Source: Firmicutes bacterium TM09-10 (GTDB taxonomy: Bacteria; Bacillota; Clostridia; Lachnospirales; Lachnospiraceae). From it: a stretch of 64,000 bases of DNA. The stretch spans positions 62,001 through 126,000 of the forward strand of contig QUKC01000003.1 of assembly GCA_003481005.1 (NCBI GenBank), in the 5' to 3' direction. A program made the position numbers and the translations under genes. Below, one piece after another: positions 8,053 to 16,389 of the stretch; within the stretch, counting starts at the first letter, position 1, and the number at the start of each line of letters is the position of its first letter. A model generated the notes under the pieces. That model was given only the letters and a program-made list of their open reading frames with translations, ran no database searches and had not been told where the DNA came from.

Positions 8053-8277
8053 GGTTATCGCCCTAAAATGTAACTTTTCTGCGAATACAAGCTGATTTTC
8101 AGTTTCCACAGTGTCGAACATACTCTGCATCGAAATACCCACCTATCGACTTTGCGGTTTTGTGGGATATTTTGCACGACCGCAAATATACGCACGCCCC
8201 AGCGAATGGTGTTCACTCCGCAGCAATTCACTGTTTCACAAAGGAACTGCACAAAAGCGATAACTATTTCACCTTTT

Positions 8278-8618
8278 TCACTGCCCTTGCTTTACAGAGA
8301 CGAAAATTGGTGATTTTCGACCCTTAGATGTACAAAAACAGGATTCCAGAAGCTCCTGTTCCCGATGTTTGCCATCCCGCCAACGCGGTCCAACTGCATG
8401 GATCACATATTTGCAGGGCAGACAGTATCCTTTTGTGATTTTTGCGCTGCCGGTCTCGCAGCCATGCAGCATACTGCATTCTGCAAGCAGTTCCGGTCCG
8501 GCGGCACGATGAATGCAGCCGTCCACACCGCCGCCACCCAAAAGAGAAGTGTTGCAGCATTGACGATTGCGTCAATGCTCATTTTTGTAATATCGTTTCT
8601 GATAATCTGCAACGGCAT
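8278..8618 (-). pseudogene. Macro-domain (ADP-ribose hydrolase) pseudogene
   Basis: Two overlapping minus-strand frames together spell the start of a macro domain of the O-acetyl-ADP-ribose deacetylase type: MPLQIIRNDITKM, DAIVNAA in one frame, then [26 protein letters not shown] and [11 protein letters not shown] in the next. Restoring one A near 8550 recreates the canonical [15 protein letters not shown], so a one-base deletion broke the gene. Similarity stops after LLESCF near 8340, so the C-terminal half is also gone. It lies 52 bp downstream of the winged-helix regulator on the same strand and has a GGGGG ribosome site. Broken unless the read is wrong. Confidence 0.82.
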
Positions 8619-8670
8619 GAAGCATACCCCCATTCGTCAAATCAATGCCCGTGTCTGTTCCAATATCTAT

Positions 8671-9612
8671 TTAAAGTGTCTCATACATTCCTTTCAATTC
8701 TTCCACTGCTTCTTCAACTCGTTCATCTGTGTCTTCTCTCAATTCCAATGCCAAAGAAAGCTCGTCTACAGTATTTCGTGTGGACAATTTTCGTGGATTG
8801 TATCTCCACATCTCTACGGCCACTTGCACCTGCGAATTCTGCAAGCTATTGGACATAACATCTTTCCATTGAGAGATTCTTTCTGCCGCATAACATCTGA
8901 TATTCGGTGCGTTCAGCATCGAATACTCAGCCAATGCCGAATATCCGCTTTCCAGTAAGTCTGTTCCCACGAATTCTTTCGGAATATAAACCGTTCGTTT
9001 TATTGGGTTCAGGAACTTATCTCCTGCTTTTTGGAACAGTGTTTTCGGAGAATCCTCAGATTGCATGATCCTCTGCACGCCTACTTTCCTGATATGCAGC
9101 AATCCCATTTCTTCAAGCTGTCTCGATGCCCTCGATATAGAAGTAGGTGTCAGTCCCAAGTCCTTCGCAGCTTGACTTGTAGATAGTTCCTGTGTGCCTC
9201 CATAAATGAAATGCAGTAGAAGCATCTGCGCCGATGGAAGTATTTCTTCCCGTGGTATTTTTTCCGCACTGCACCGTTCCTGCAAATACACTGCCATAAA
9301 GGGCAGATAAATTTGCTTTCCATCTACAATAAATGGAATCTTCTCACGAATCAAATATTCTTTCTGGCGAAAGCTAAGTTCTTTTAGCACCAGCACAACG
9401 GGTAGGTTCTCATTTTTCTGTATCCGGGTAATATGCCTTTTCAGCACTTCAATCTGCTCCAGATCTGTCTTAGGATAAAGAAAAATCATCTTCTGTTCAT
9501 TCATAGACACCATCTGTAAGCGATACCTTGTGGCTATAAAATTGGGCAAATGCTTAAACTCTACGTCCTCATAGGTAACCTTGACTCCAAGAACTTTATC
9601 GAGATATTCCAT
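8671..9612 (-). CDS. Winged-helix regulator, AbiEi-antitoxin-like
   Basis: 313-residue protein. A central winged helix (about 140-195, STSQAAKDLGLTPTSISRAS then RQLEEMGLLHIRKVG) is flanked by an N-terminal region and a C-terminal region like those of MarR-like antitoxins that partner AbiEii nucleotidyltransferases. No nucleotidyltransferase toxin gene follows; the only downstream gene on the strand is the broken macro-domain gene. AGTTAAGA repeats upstream suggest autoregulation. The antitoxin label is from overall resemblance and is uncertain; a stand-alone regulator is equally possible. Confidence 0.65.
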   Translation of the reverse strand: MEYLDKVLGVKVTYEDVEFKHLPNFIATRYRLQMVSMNEQKMIFLYPKTDLEQIEVLKRHITRIQKNENLPVVLVLKELSFRQKEYLIREKIPFIVDGKQIYLPFMAVYLQERCSAEKIPREEILPSAQMLLLHFIYGGTQELSTSQAAKDLGLTPTSISRASRQLEEMGLLHIRKVGVQRIMQSEDSPKTLFQKAGDKFLNPIKRTVYIPKEFVGTDLLESGYSALAEYSMLNAPNIRCYAAERISQWKDVMSNSLQNSQVQVAVEMWRYNPRKLSTRNTVDELSLALELREDTDERVEEAVEELKGMYETL

Positions 9613-9644
9613 GTCATCACCTGCATTCTTAACTCTTTTTCTGT

Positions 9645-9697
9645 ATTATAACTTCTTTAAAGTTAAGATGCGATATTTGAGTTAAGAGCAGTTAAAA
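9645..9697 (-). promoter_or_regulatory. Promoter and AGTTAAGA repeats of the regulator
   Basis: On the minus strand TATAAT (9650-9645) precedes the regulator start by about 35 bases. Upstream are direct repeats AGTTAAGA at 9661 and 9680 and AGTTAAAA at 9690 (plus-strand reading). The -35 box is weak, as expected for a regulated promoter. Confidence 0.5.
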
Positions 9698-9733
9698 ATC
9701 AACATTATAAAAAATCATTTTCACAAAAAACCA

Positions 9734-9765
9734 GGTGCAGCATGAGCATTACACCCACGCTGCAC
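9734..9765. terminator. Hairpin GGTGCAGC/GCTGCACC
   Basis: Perfect 8-bp arms around a 16-base loop in the gap between the regulator promoter and the element scar; no long T run on either strand. Confidence 0.4.
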
Positions 9766-9776
9766 CGGACATTCCA

Positions 9777-9955
9777 TCATCGACTGCTTTGTTTATTCTC
9801 TTCTTCCAGCCGCACTTCCTTCTCATCCTTGACTTTGAATTGCTGATTCTTAAACGGATGCACCCCCGAAATTGCTCTCTGGTTGTCCTATTTTTTAACC
9901 ACTAAGGCCGTTTTTTGACCCCATTTTTGGCAGTTGTCCTATATTTAACCACTAA
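9777..9955 (-). mobile_element. Probable mobile-element scar with direct repeats
   Basis: A short minus-strand coding-like tail (9777-9900) ends GVHPFKNQQFKVKDEK, EVRLEEENKQSSR and stop, without a visible start. Next to it are two direct repeats, TTGTCCTAT-(T6)-AACCACTAA at 9883-9905 and TTGTCCTATATTTAACCACTAA-type at 9934-9955, 51 bp apart. Such debris suggests the end of an integrated element. No transposase or integrase is visible; the element type is unknown. Nothing else is recognised in 9956-10020. Confidence 0.35.
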
Positions 9956-10023
9956 AAATTGGGTGAAAACGGCTCTCGTTTGGTCAAATCAAGTCAAACT
10001 ATATCAGTCCGTTTAGGTACAAG

Positions 10024-10053
10024 AAAACCCCGGAAAACCTTGATTTTCCGGGG
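10024..10053 (-). terminator. Intrinsic terminator, second after rpsI
   Basis: CCCCGGAAAA (10028-10037) pairs with TTTTCCGGGG (10044-10053); on the minus strand the stem is followed by TTTT. Confidence 0.7.
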
Positions 10054-10114
10054 TCATTCGCCTTGCTTCCCTCGAAAAACCTTCGGTTTTCCTCGGTCAC
10101 GGGCTTCGCCCTAT

Positions 10115-10178
10115 GACGTCAAATGAAAAAAAGCTCCGCCTCATGCAAGCATGGGCGAAGCTTTTTATATTTGACGTC
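10115..10178 (-). terminator. rpsI: Nested terminator of rplM-rpsI
   Basis: Inner stem AAAAAGCT-C-CGCC/GGCG-A-AGCTTTTT (10128-10166) carries T runs on both strands; it is enclosed by a perfect outer repeat GACGTCAAAT/ATTTGACGTC (10115-10124, 10169-10178). It lies 26 bases after the rpsI stop. Confidence 0.8.
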
Positions 10179-10203
10179 GCATGGCTCATGGCCATCGCGT
10201 AGA

Positions 10204-10599
10204 TTATCTCTTGCTGAACTGAGGCGCGCGACGAGCTGCCTTGAGACCGTACTTCTTTCTTTCCTTCATACGAGGATCACGTGTCAGGAAGCCGGCTTTC
10301 TTCAGGACAGGTCTGAAGTCTGCATCTGCTTCCAACAGTGCTCTTGCGATACCGTGACGGATTGCACCAGCCTGACCGGTGTAGCCGCCGCCCTTAACAT
10401 TAACGAGAACGTCGAACTTGTCAGCTGTGTCAGTAGCTGTCAGAGGCTGACGAACGATTACTTTCAGAGTTTCCAGACCGAAATACTCATCAATGCTTCT
10501 TTTATTGATTGTCACATTGCCGTTGCCGGGTACCAGGTATACTCTGGCAATGGAGCTTTTTCTTCTTCCAGTTCCGTAATATTTTGCTGCGTTAGCCAT
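10204..10599 (-). CDS. rpsI: 30S ribosomal protein S9
   Basis: 131 residues, the usual length for bacterial S9. It keeps [14 protein letters not shown] at the start and the basic tail ending APQFSKR, whose final Lys-Arg reaches the P-site tRNA anticodon. It follows rplM by 29 bases in the conserved rplM-rpsI pair and is closed by two intrinsic terminators. Confidence 0.98.
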   Translation of the reverse strand: MANAAKYYGTGRRKSSIARVYLVPGNGNVTINKRSIDEYFGLETLKVIVRQPLTATDTADKFDVLVNVKGGGYTGQAGAIRHGIARALLEADADFRPVLKKAGFLTRDPRMKERKKYGLKAARRAPQFSKR

Positions 10600-10628
10600 T
10601 TTCTAATTCCTCCTTTTCGATCCTTTAG

Positions 10629-11057
10629 TTAAAATGTCAGTACTTCAGGCTTCTGTGCCTCATGCTTGTGATCAGGGCCAGCATAAACGTGAAGTTTGGT
10701 GAACATCTGTCTTCCTAAAGGTCCCTTGGGAAGCATTCCTTTCACTGCTAACTCAATAACCTGCTCAGGCTTCTTGTTCAGCTTTTCTCTCAGAGTTGCA
10801 TCCTTCATACCGCCAACATAGTCGGAATGATGATAATAAATCTTCTGATCCAGCTTCTTGCCTGTTACATGGATCTTTTCTGCATTCACAACGATTACAT
10901 AATCGCCGGTATCAACGTGAGGGGTGTACTCAGGCTTGTTCTTGCCTCTCAGTACTTTAGCTACTTCAGATGCCAGACGGCCAAGGGTCTTGCCCTCTGC
11001 GTCTACTACATACCATTTTCTATCAATTTTAGCCGGGTTAGCCATAAATGTTTTCAT
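10629..11057 (-). CDS. rplM: 50S ribosomal protein L13
   Basis: 142 residues, standard length. Early assembly protein binding 23S rRNA domain [22 protein letters not shown] near the start and HYHSDYVGG-like region are typical of the family. First gene of its transcript: a consensus promoter lies about 160 bases upstream and the leader forms a hairpin of the kind used for L13 autoregulation. RBS GGAGG seven bases before ATG. Confidence 0.98.
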   Translation of the reverse strand: MKTFMANPAKIDRKWYVVDAEGKTLGRLASEVAKVLRGKNKPEYTPHVDTGDYVIVVNAEKIHVTGKKLDQKIYYHHSDYVGGMKDATLREKLNKKPEQVIELAVKGMLPKGPLGRQMFTKLHVYAGPDHKHEAQKPEVLTF

Positions 11058-11183
11058 AGTGTACCTCCATACAATCTACAGGTCATTCGCTGCGCGTATC
11101 CGAACCGGGAATTGAACGAATACAGGTCTGTTTTTGATAAAATGCTTTTCCGGGGCAGGTAAAACATTTTCAGACCGCCACAT
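11058..11183 (-). ncRNA. L13 leader-like 5' UTR
   Basis: The roughly 125-nt leader of rplM-rpsI can pair GGTCTG with CAGACC and AAAATG with CATTTT, giving an extended stem near 11115-11170. Position and structure fit the L13 ribosomal leader found in Firmicutes; identity to that model is inferred. Confidence 0.55.
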
Positions 11184-11189
11184 TTGATA

Positions 11190-11218
11190 ATTATATTCCA
11201 CACAACCTTTTGTGTCAA
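11190..11218 (-). promoter_or_regulatory. Promoter of rplM-rpsI
   Basis: Full consensus on the minus strand: TTGACA (11218-11213), 17-base spacer, TATAAT (11195-11190). Confidence 0.9.
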
Positions 11219-11317
11219 TCTTTTTTTATTAGATTTTTTCGCTATCTTACAACACTTTTCATTCAGACACAAGGCGCCTTGCATCCTGAATCCTTTTCGT
11301 CCTGAAAAGTCCTGGCG

Positions 11318-12079
11318 TCACAGAAACTCATACTCCACCAGCGTCAGTCCCCGTGCCGGGGCAGTCGGTCCGGCACAGCTTCTGTCACAGTGCTGGAGGA
11401 TCTCTTTTATGTGTTCCGGTGGGTATTTGCCGTTCCCGACCTCTATCAACGTTCCTGCAATGATCCGTACCATATTATAAAGAAATCCTGTACCGGTCAC
11501 CCGGATCGTAATCAGGCTGCCCTCTTTTTTTACCGAAAGATCTGTGATCGTCCGAACCGTGGTCTCCGTCTGCGTATGAATACTGCAGAAGCTTTTGAAA
11601 TCATGCTCTCCGATAAGATATCCTGCTGCCGCATTCATCCTGTCTATATCCAGCTTTGTATAGGTAAAATGTGTATACAGTCGGCAGAGCGGATCCGGAA
11701 ATTCGTCATTGAAAATCCGGTATTCATATGTTTTTTTACTGCTGCACTTACGCGGATGCCAGTGCGTTGAAACCTCATAGGATTTTCGAACCCGGATATC
11801 CTCCGGCAAACGCTGGTTCAATGCGTAGGAAAATTTATCCCCGGGCATCCGGACAGCGGTATCAAATACCGCGTAATTGCAGCGCGCATGGACACCGGAA
11901 TCCGTACGACTCGCACCGGAAACCTCAATTGGCTCCTTTGTCAGGGCAGACAGCGCACGGTTTAACTCCGCTTCGATGGTATTGCCATTTTGCTGTATCT
12001 GCCACCCCTGATAATTTGTCCCGTCATATGCCACCACCAGACAAATGCGGCGCTTTTTTCGTATTTCCATCGTCTCCAT
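11318..12079 (-). CDS. truA: tRNA pseudouridine(38-40) synthase
   Basis: 253-residue enzyme that isomerises uridines 38-40 in the anticodon stem-loop of tRNAs. Catalytic Asp lies in SGASRTDSGVHA; GTGFLYNMVRIIAGTL near the C-terminus is the other family hallmark. The ATG at 12079 overlaps the ecfT stop (TAATG), so the start is set by coupling; a longer in-frame extension into ecfT is a shadow. It is last in the ecfA1-ecfA2-ecfT-truA operon, the usual Clostridia arrangement before rplM-rpsI. Confidence 0.96.
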   Translation of the reverse strand: METMEIRKKRRICLVVAYDGTNYQGWQIQQNGNTIEAELNRALSALTKEPIEVSGASRTDSGVHARCNYAVFDTAVRMPGDKFSYALNQRLPEDIRVRKSYEVSTHWHPRKCSSKKTYEYRIFNDEFPDPLCRLYTHFTYTKLDIDRMNAAAGYLIGEHDFKSFCSIHTQTETTVRTITDLSVKKEGSLITIRVTGTGFLYNMVRIIAGTLIEVGNGKYPPEHIKEILQHCDRSCAGPTAPARGLTLVEYEFL

Positions 12080-12882
12080 TACAGAAGCACCCTCCCGATC
12101 AAAACCGCTGCCACCAGATAGGCGACCAGAACTCCATAGCCCATATAGTCCTGCTTTCGATAAACGAGCGGCTTCATCTTTGTCCTCCCCTCGCCGCCGC
12201 GGTAGCATCTGGCTTCCATCGCCATGGCAAGGTCATTTGCGCGCCGAAACGCAGCGATAAACAGCGGCACTAACAAAGGAACCATCGCCTTTGCCCGCTG
12301 GATCAGACTTCCATTTTCAAAATCCGCGCCTCTCGCGATCTGTGCTTTCATGATCTTGTCTGTCTCTTCCAGCAAAATCGGGATAAAGCGCAGCGCGATG
12401 GACATCATCATGGAAACCTCGTGCACCGGCACCTTAAGCTTTTTAAGCGGATTCAACAGGCTTTCCAGGCCGTCCGTCAGATGATTCGGCGTAGTCGTCA
12501 GGGTCATCAGCGATGAACCGATGATCAGCATTACCAGACGAACCGCCATCTTGGATGCCATCTCAATGCCTTCCCATGTGATTTTCAACTTCCAGATCGT
12601 CACAGCCGGAGTTCCGGGAGTCAGAAAAAGGTTAAACACAACCGCAAAAAGCATCAGAAATACGATTGATTTCATACCTTTTACCATGAATTTAAAGGGC
12701 ACATTCGATAACCGAATGCACAGTGCCAGAAACAGTGCCGCCAGCAGATATCCCCATACGTTATTCACGACGAACAGGGAAATGATAAATGCAAGCGTCC
12801 CTACAAGCTTTACCCGACAGTCCAGCCTATGCAGCACGGAATCCGTCTGATAATATTGTCCAAGTGTAATATCCCTAATCAT
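12079..12882 (-). CDS. ecfT: ECF transporter transmembrane component EcfT
   Basis: 267-residue scaffold of an energy-coupling factor vitamin importer. Five or six hydrophobic helices and the two coupling Ala-Arg-Gly-type motifs, KAQIARGADFENG near 185 and EARCYRGGEGRT near 225, are present. Overlaps ecfA2 by four bases upstream and truA by one base downstream. No substrate-binding S component is in the window, so this is the shared group II module serving S proteins coded elsewhere. Confidence 0.95.
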   Translation of the reverse strand: MIRDITLGQYYQTDSVLHRLDCRVKLVGTLAFIISLFVVNNVWGYLLAALFLALCIRLSNVPFKFMVKGMKSIVFLMLFAVVFNLFLTPGTPAVTIWKLKITWEGIEMASKMAVRLVMLIIGSSLMTLTTTPNHLTDGLESLLNPLKKLKVPVHEVSMMMSIALRFIPILLEETDKIMKAQIARGADFENGSLIQRAKAMVPLLVPLFIAAFRRANDLAMAMEARCYRGGEGRTKMKPLVYRKQDYMGYGVLVAYLVAAVLIGRVLL

Positions 12883-13736
12883 TTGCTGTTCTTCCTCACT
12901 GCCTGCAGAATCGTCTCCTTTGCTTCCTCAATCGTTGTCGCAGAAGGATCCACGTCAAAGCCATTGTCCTTTAGCTGATGCAGAATATAGGTCACCTGCG
13001 GTGCGGCAAGCCCGACTGCCTCCAGCTCCTTTACATGGGAAAAAACCCGGTGCGGTACGTCATCGAACATCACCTTTCCCTTGTTCATCACAATAATGCG
13101 CTCCACATAATTCGCCACATCTTCCATGCTGTGGGAAACCAGTACCACACTGATGCCTGTTTCCTTCTGCAAATGAGAAATCTGCCCTAATATTTCGTCC
13201 CTGCCCTTCGGATCAAGTCCTGCTGTCGGCTCATCCAGCACCAATATATCCGGCTCCATTGCAAGCACACCTGCAATTGCCACTCTCCGTTTTTGTCCGC
13301 CGGAAAGCTCAAACGGGGACTGTCCGAAAAATTCTTCCGGAAAACCCACCAGCTCCAGTGCCTTTTTTGCACGCCGCTCGATCTCTCCCTGCTCCAGCCC
13401 AAGGTTTTTGGGTCCATAGCAGACATCCGCAAATACATCCGTTTCAAACAGCTGATGCTCCGGATACTGAAAAACCAGCCCGACCTTGCTGCGCAGCGTC
13501 TTTCTCGAATAATCCTGAGCCCAGATATTTTCACCGTTAAAAAGAATCGTTCCCTCTGACGGCTTTAAAAGCCCGTTCAGATGCTGCACCAGCGTCGATT
13601 TTCCGGAACCGGTATGGCCGATCAGTCCGATAAACTGACCGTCCGGAATTTCCAGATTCACATCATCCAGCGCACGCACCAAAAGCTCCGTATCCGTTCC
13701 ATATAAATAACTTACATGCTCCAGTTTTAATCCCAT
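12879..13736 (-). CDS. ecfA2: ECF transporter ATPase EcfA2
   Basis: 285 residues. Walker A GHTGSGKST about 39-47, Q loop FQYPEHQLFE, signature LSGGQKRR, Walker B LVLDEPTAGLDP and the C-terminal groove helix region shared by ECF ATPases. Pairs with EcfA1 to form the heterodimeric motor under EcfT. Seven bases separate it from ecfA1. Confidence 0.95.
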   Translation of the reverse strand: MGLKLEHVSYLYGTDTELLVRALDDVNLEIPDGQFIGLIGHTGSGKSTLVQHLNGLLKPSEGTILFNGENIWAQDYSRKTLRSKVGLVFQYPEHQLFETDVFADVCYGPKNLGLEQGEIERRAKKALELVGFPEEFFGQSPFELSGGQKRRVAIAGVLAMEPDILVLDEPTAGLDPKGRDEILGQISHLQKETGISVVLVSHSMEDVANYVERIIVMNKGKVMFDDVPHRVFSHVKELEAVGLAAPQVTYILHQLKDNGFDVDPSATTIEEAKETILQAVRKNSK

Positions 13737-13743
13737 TGTTTCC

Positions 13744-14643
13744 TCACTTTACAGGCATTTGTCTGTTATCCGATGCGCCTGTTTTGCTGCCTGTACACAG
13801 CTTTTTTAACTCCTCCGTCAGCTCCTGTGCTGTCAGAATGCCATCCGGCAGCTTCAGTCCGCTCTTTTGCAGCTCATAGGCGAGTAATGTAACCTGCGGT
13901 ACATCCAGACGCAAATGCTTCAACCGTTCCACCTGGGAAAAGATCTCCCGCGGCGTTCCCTGCATCACAACCTTGCCTTCATCCATTACAAACACCCGGT
14001 CGGCATAAATAACCTCTTCCATATAATGGGTAATCAGGATAATCGTGACATTTTCCACGTCATTCAGTGCACGAGCCGCCCTTATGACATCTTTGCGCCC
14101 GTTGGGATCCAGCATTGCCGTCGGCTCGTCCAGCACAATACATTTCGGATGCATCGCAAGCACGCCTGCGATGGAAACGCGCTGCTTCTGTCCGCCGGAA
14201 AGCTTGTTCGGAGAATATTTTCGATATTCATACATTCCGACTGCTTTTAAGCTTTCCTCCACTCGTTCCCAGATTTCCTTTGTCGGCACACCGAGGTTTT
14301 CCGGTCCGAAGCCAACATCCTCCTCCACAACCTGCCCTATGATCTGATTGTCCGGATTCTGAAATACCATCCCGGCAGTGCTGCGCACATCCCAGGTATG
14401 GTTCTCATCTGCCGTATCCATGCCATCCACAACAATACAGCCCTCCGACGGCAGCAAAAGCGCATTAAAATGCTTCGCCAGCGTCGACTTGCCGGAACCG
14501 TTATGTCCCAGGATCGCAATAAATTCGCCCGGCTCCACCGAAAGGTTTACATCCTTTACCGCCGGAACTTCACCTTCCACATTGCCTTCCTCATCGTGAC
14601 GGATATAATGATAACTTAAATGTTTCGTCTTTATGATGCTCAT
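13744..14643 (-). CDS. ecfA1: ECF transporter ATPase EcfA1
   Basis: 299 residues. Walker [11 protein letters not shown] loop [10 protein letters not shown], signature LSGGQKQR and Walker [13 protein letters not shown]. It has a charged insertion after strand 1 ([15 protein letters not shown]) seen in clostridial EcfA1, and a longer C-terminal tail than EcfA2. First gene of the ecf operon; a TTGCCA-17-TAAAAT promoter lies about 50 bases upstream. Confidence 0.95.
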   Translation of the reverse strand: MSIIKTKHLSYHYIRHDEEGNVEGEVPAVKDVNLSVEPGEFIAILGHNGSGKSTLAKHFNALLLPSEGCIVVDGMDTADENHTWDVRSTAGMVFQNPDNQIIGQVVEEDVGFGPENLGVPTKEIWERVEESLKAVGMYEYRKYSPNKLSGGQKQRVSIAGVLAMHPKCIVLDEPTAMLDPNGRKDVIRAARALNDVENVTIILITHYMEEVIYADRVFVMDEGKVVMQGTPREIFSQVERLKHLRLDVPQVTLLAYELQKSGLKLPDGILTAQELTEELKKLCTGSKTGASDNRQMPVK

Positions 14644-14694
14644 GTTTTCCTATCGTCTCCATGTTTCCAGAAAAATCGGGGTCAATCCTGTTCC

Positions 14695-14723
14695 ATTTTA
14701 ACAGCACACCTCCTGAATGGCAA
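14695..14723 (-). promoter_or_regulatory. Probable promoter of ecf-truA operon
   Basis: TTGCCA (14723-14718), 17-base spacer, TAAAAT (14700-14695) on the minus strand. It sits in the 240-bp divergent gap between ecfA1 and the MATE gene. Confidence 0.55.
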
Positions 14724-14883
14724 GGACAATCCTGTTGCGGCTTTTCTCACACTGCTGTATAATCATCCTGCGTACCGGGTTTTCAACGGACACCATCGGC
14801 ATGATCTTTGTTGAAATTTTCTTCATCTCCGGCAAAATACACCCGTCCGCATAAACACTTTTATATAGGATTGAAGCATTCTT

Positions 14884-16260
14884 ATGAAAAAACACTCTAA
14901 TGATTTCGGAAACGACTCTGTACCGGGACTGGTTCTGCGAACCTCGATCCCCTTTATGTTCGCGCAGTTTGTCAACGTTCTTTACAGCATCGTTGATCGC
15001 ATTTATATCGGAAATATCCCGCAGATCGGAGATGTTTCCCTGGCAGGCGCCGGCATCTGCGCGCCCGTCATCACGCTGCTTTCTTCTTTTGCAACGCTGA
15101 TCGGCATCGGCGGCTCCGTCCTGTTTTCGATGCGTCTCGGAGCTAAGGATCAGGAAAAAGCAAAAAATCTCCTTGGTACAAGCTTTTCCATGCTGCTCGT
15201 TTTTTCCGCTGCGCTTACCATTTTGTTTCTATTGCTGAAAGCTCCGCTTCTTCAATGGTTCGGCGCAAGCAAAACAACATTTCCCTACGCCAATACCTAC
15301 ATGACGATTTATACACTCGGCACGTTCTTCGCCCTGCTGTCCATGGGCATGAACTATTTCATCACCGCGCAGGGATATCCGGGGCTTGGGATGGCAACAA
15401 CCCTGATCGGTGCGGTTGTCAACATCGTACTGGATCCCGTATTTATCTTTCTGCTGCATATGAATATTGCAGGTGCTGCCCTCGCTACCGTCCTCGCGCA
15501 GTTGTCTTCCTGTGTTTTTGTCCTGCTGACGCTGAAACAGAAAAAAATGCCTATTCCCCTGACGCTGGCACCGATCCAACGTTCTACCGCAGTGCGCATC
15601 CTGAAAATGGGCTTTTCTCCCTTTTTAATTCTTGCAACCGACAGCGTGATCATCATCGCCCTAAATGCAGTCCTGCAGCATTTTGGCGGTCCGGAATACG
15701 GAGACACTCTCATCACCTGCGCAACCATCGTGCAGAGCTACATGCTGCTCATCACTTCGCCGATGCTCGGCATTACCGGAGGCTCCCAGCCCCTCATCAG
15801 CTTCAACATGGGTGCCGGAAAGGTTGAGCGCATCCGCAAAATTGTACTTTGCGTCCTGCTTTTATGCATCGGTTTTACGACGTTTATGTTCCTGCTGTCC
15901 CGTTTTGTTCCGCAGTATTTTGTCCGAATTTTCACCCAAAACCCGGAATACGCATCTCTTTCTGTCTGGGGCATTCAGGTCTTTACCCTCGGCGTTATCC
16001 CGCTGAGCTTCCAGTATGTCTTTGTGGATGCCCTGACTGCCATGAGCCTGACAAAGCTGTCCCTGTTTTTATCCCTGCTGCGGAAAAGCGAGTATTTTGC
16101 AGCAACCTGTCTGCTTCCCCTCTTTTTCGCCGCAAAGATGTGCTTTTACGCGGAACCTATCGCAGACACGCTTTGCTTCTTCTCTTCCAGTCTTGCCTTT
16201 TTCCTGATCTATAAAAAATATCTCAAAGGAGAAGGACGTCTCTCACAGCTTCGCCTGTGA
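14884..16260 (+). CDS. MATE family multidrug exporter
   Basis: 458-residue polytopic membrane protein with about twelve helices in two MatE repeats; SIPFMFAQFVNVLYSIVDRI-type start of repeat 1 and MGFSPFLILATDSVII of repeat 2. Cation-coupled efflux of drugs or metabolites is the family role; the substrate is unknown. It is transcribed against all its neighbours, between the ecf operon and the alpha ribosomal operon, so it looks like an insertion into a normally contiguous block. RBS is weak (AGGA about 14 bases before ATG). Confidence 0.92.
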   Translation: MKKHSNDFGNDSVPGLVLRTSIPFMFAQFVNVLYSIVDRIYIGNIPQIGDVSLAGAGICAPVITLLSSFATLIGIGGSVLFSMRLGAKDQEKAKNLLGTSFSMLLVFSAALTILFLLLKAPLLQWFGASKTTFPYANTYMTIYTLGTFFALLSMGMNYFITAQGYPGLGMATTLIGAVVNIVLDPVFIFLLHMNIAGAALATVLAQLSSCVFVLLTLKQKKMPIPLTLAPIQRSTAVRILKMGFSPFLILATDSVIIIALNAVLQHFGGPEYGDTLITCATIVQSYMLLITSPMLGITGGSQPLISFNMGAGKVERIRKIVLCVLLLCIGFTTFMFLLSRFVPQYFVRIFTQNPEYASLSVWGIQVFTLGVIPLSFQYVFVDALTAMSLTKLSLFLSLLRKSEYFAATCLLPLFFAAKMCFYAEPIADTLCFFSSSLAFFLIYKKYLKGEGRLSQLRL

Positions 16261-16266
16261 GTCTAT

Positions 16267-16322
16267 AAAAAGAGCCGGATAAACTCGACAGACATTTTCA
16301 GTCCGCCGTCTTATCCGGCTCT
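16267..16322 (-). terminator. Terminator of the alpha operon after rplQ
   Basis: AGAGCCGGATAA (16271-16282) pairs with TTATCCGGCTCT (16311-16322). On the minus strand the stem ends in TTTT. It also sits just after the MATE stop and may serve both converging transcripts. Confidence 0.8.
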
Positions 16323-16389
16323 CCATTTCTTCAGAATGATTTGCTCTCCGATTGGAAAACATACCATTATTTAATTTGAAAATCTCTGA

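Noticed and set aside
8060..8326. Plus-strand open fragment with protein-like composition
   Set aside because: No start codon and no recognised family; could be gene debris but support is too weak.
11095..11125. tRNA-like GTTCAATTCCCGG segment near the rplM leader
   Set aside because: No matching T-stem, anticodon arm or acceptor stem; it is part of the leader.
14698..14895. Short minus-strand open frame between ecfA1 and the MATE gene (65 codons)
   Set aside because: Overlaps the ecf promoter candidate and the MATE start; no recognised domain and no convincing ribosome site.
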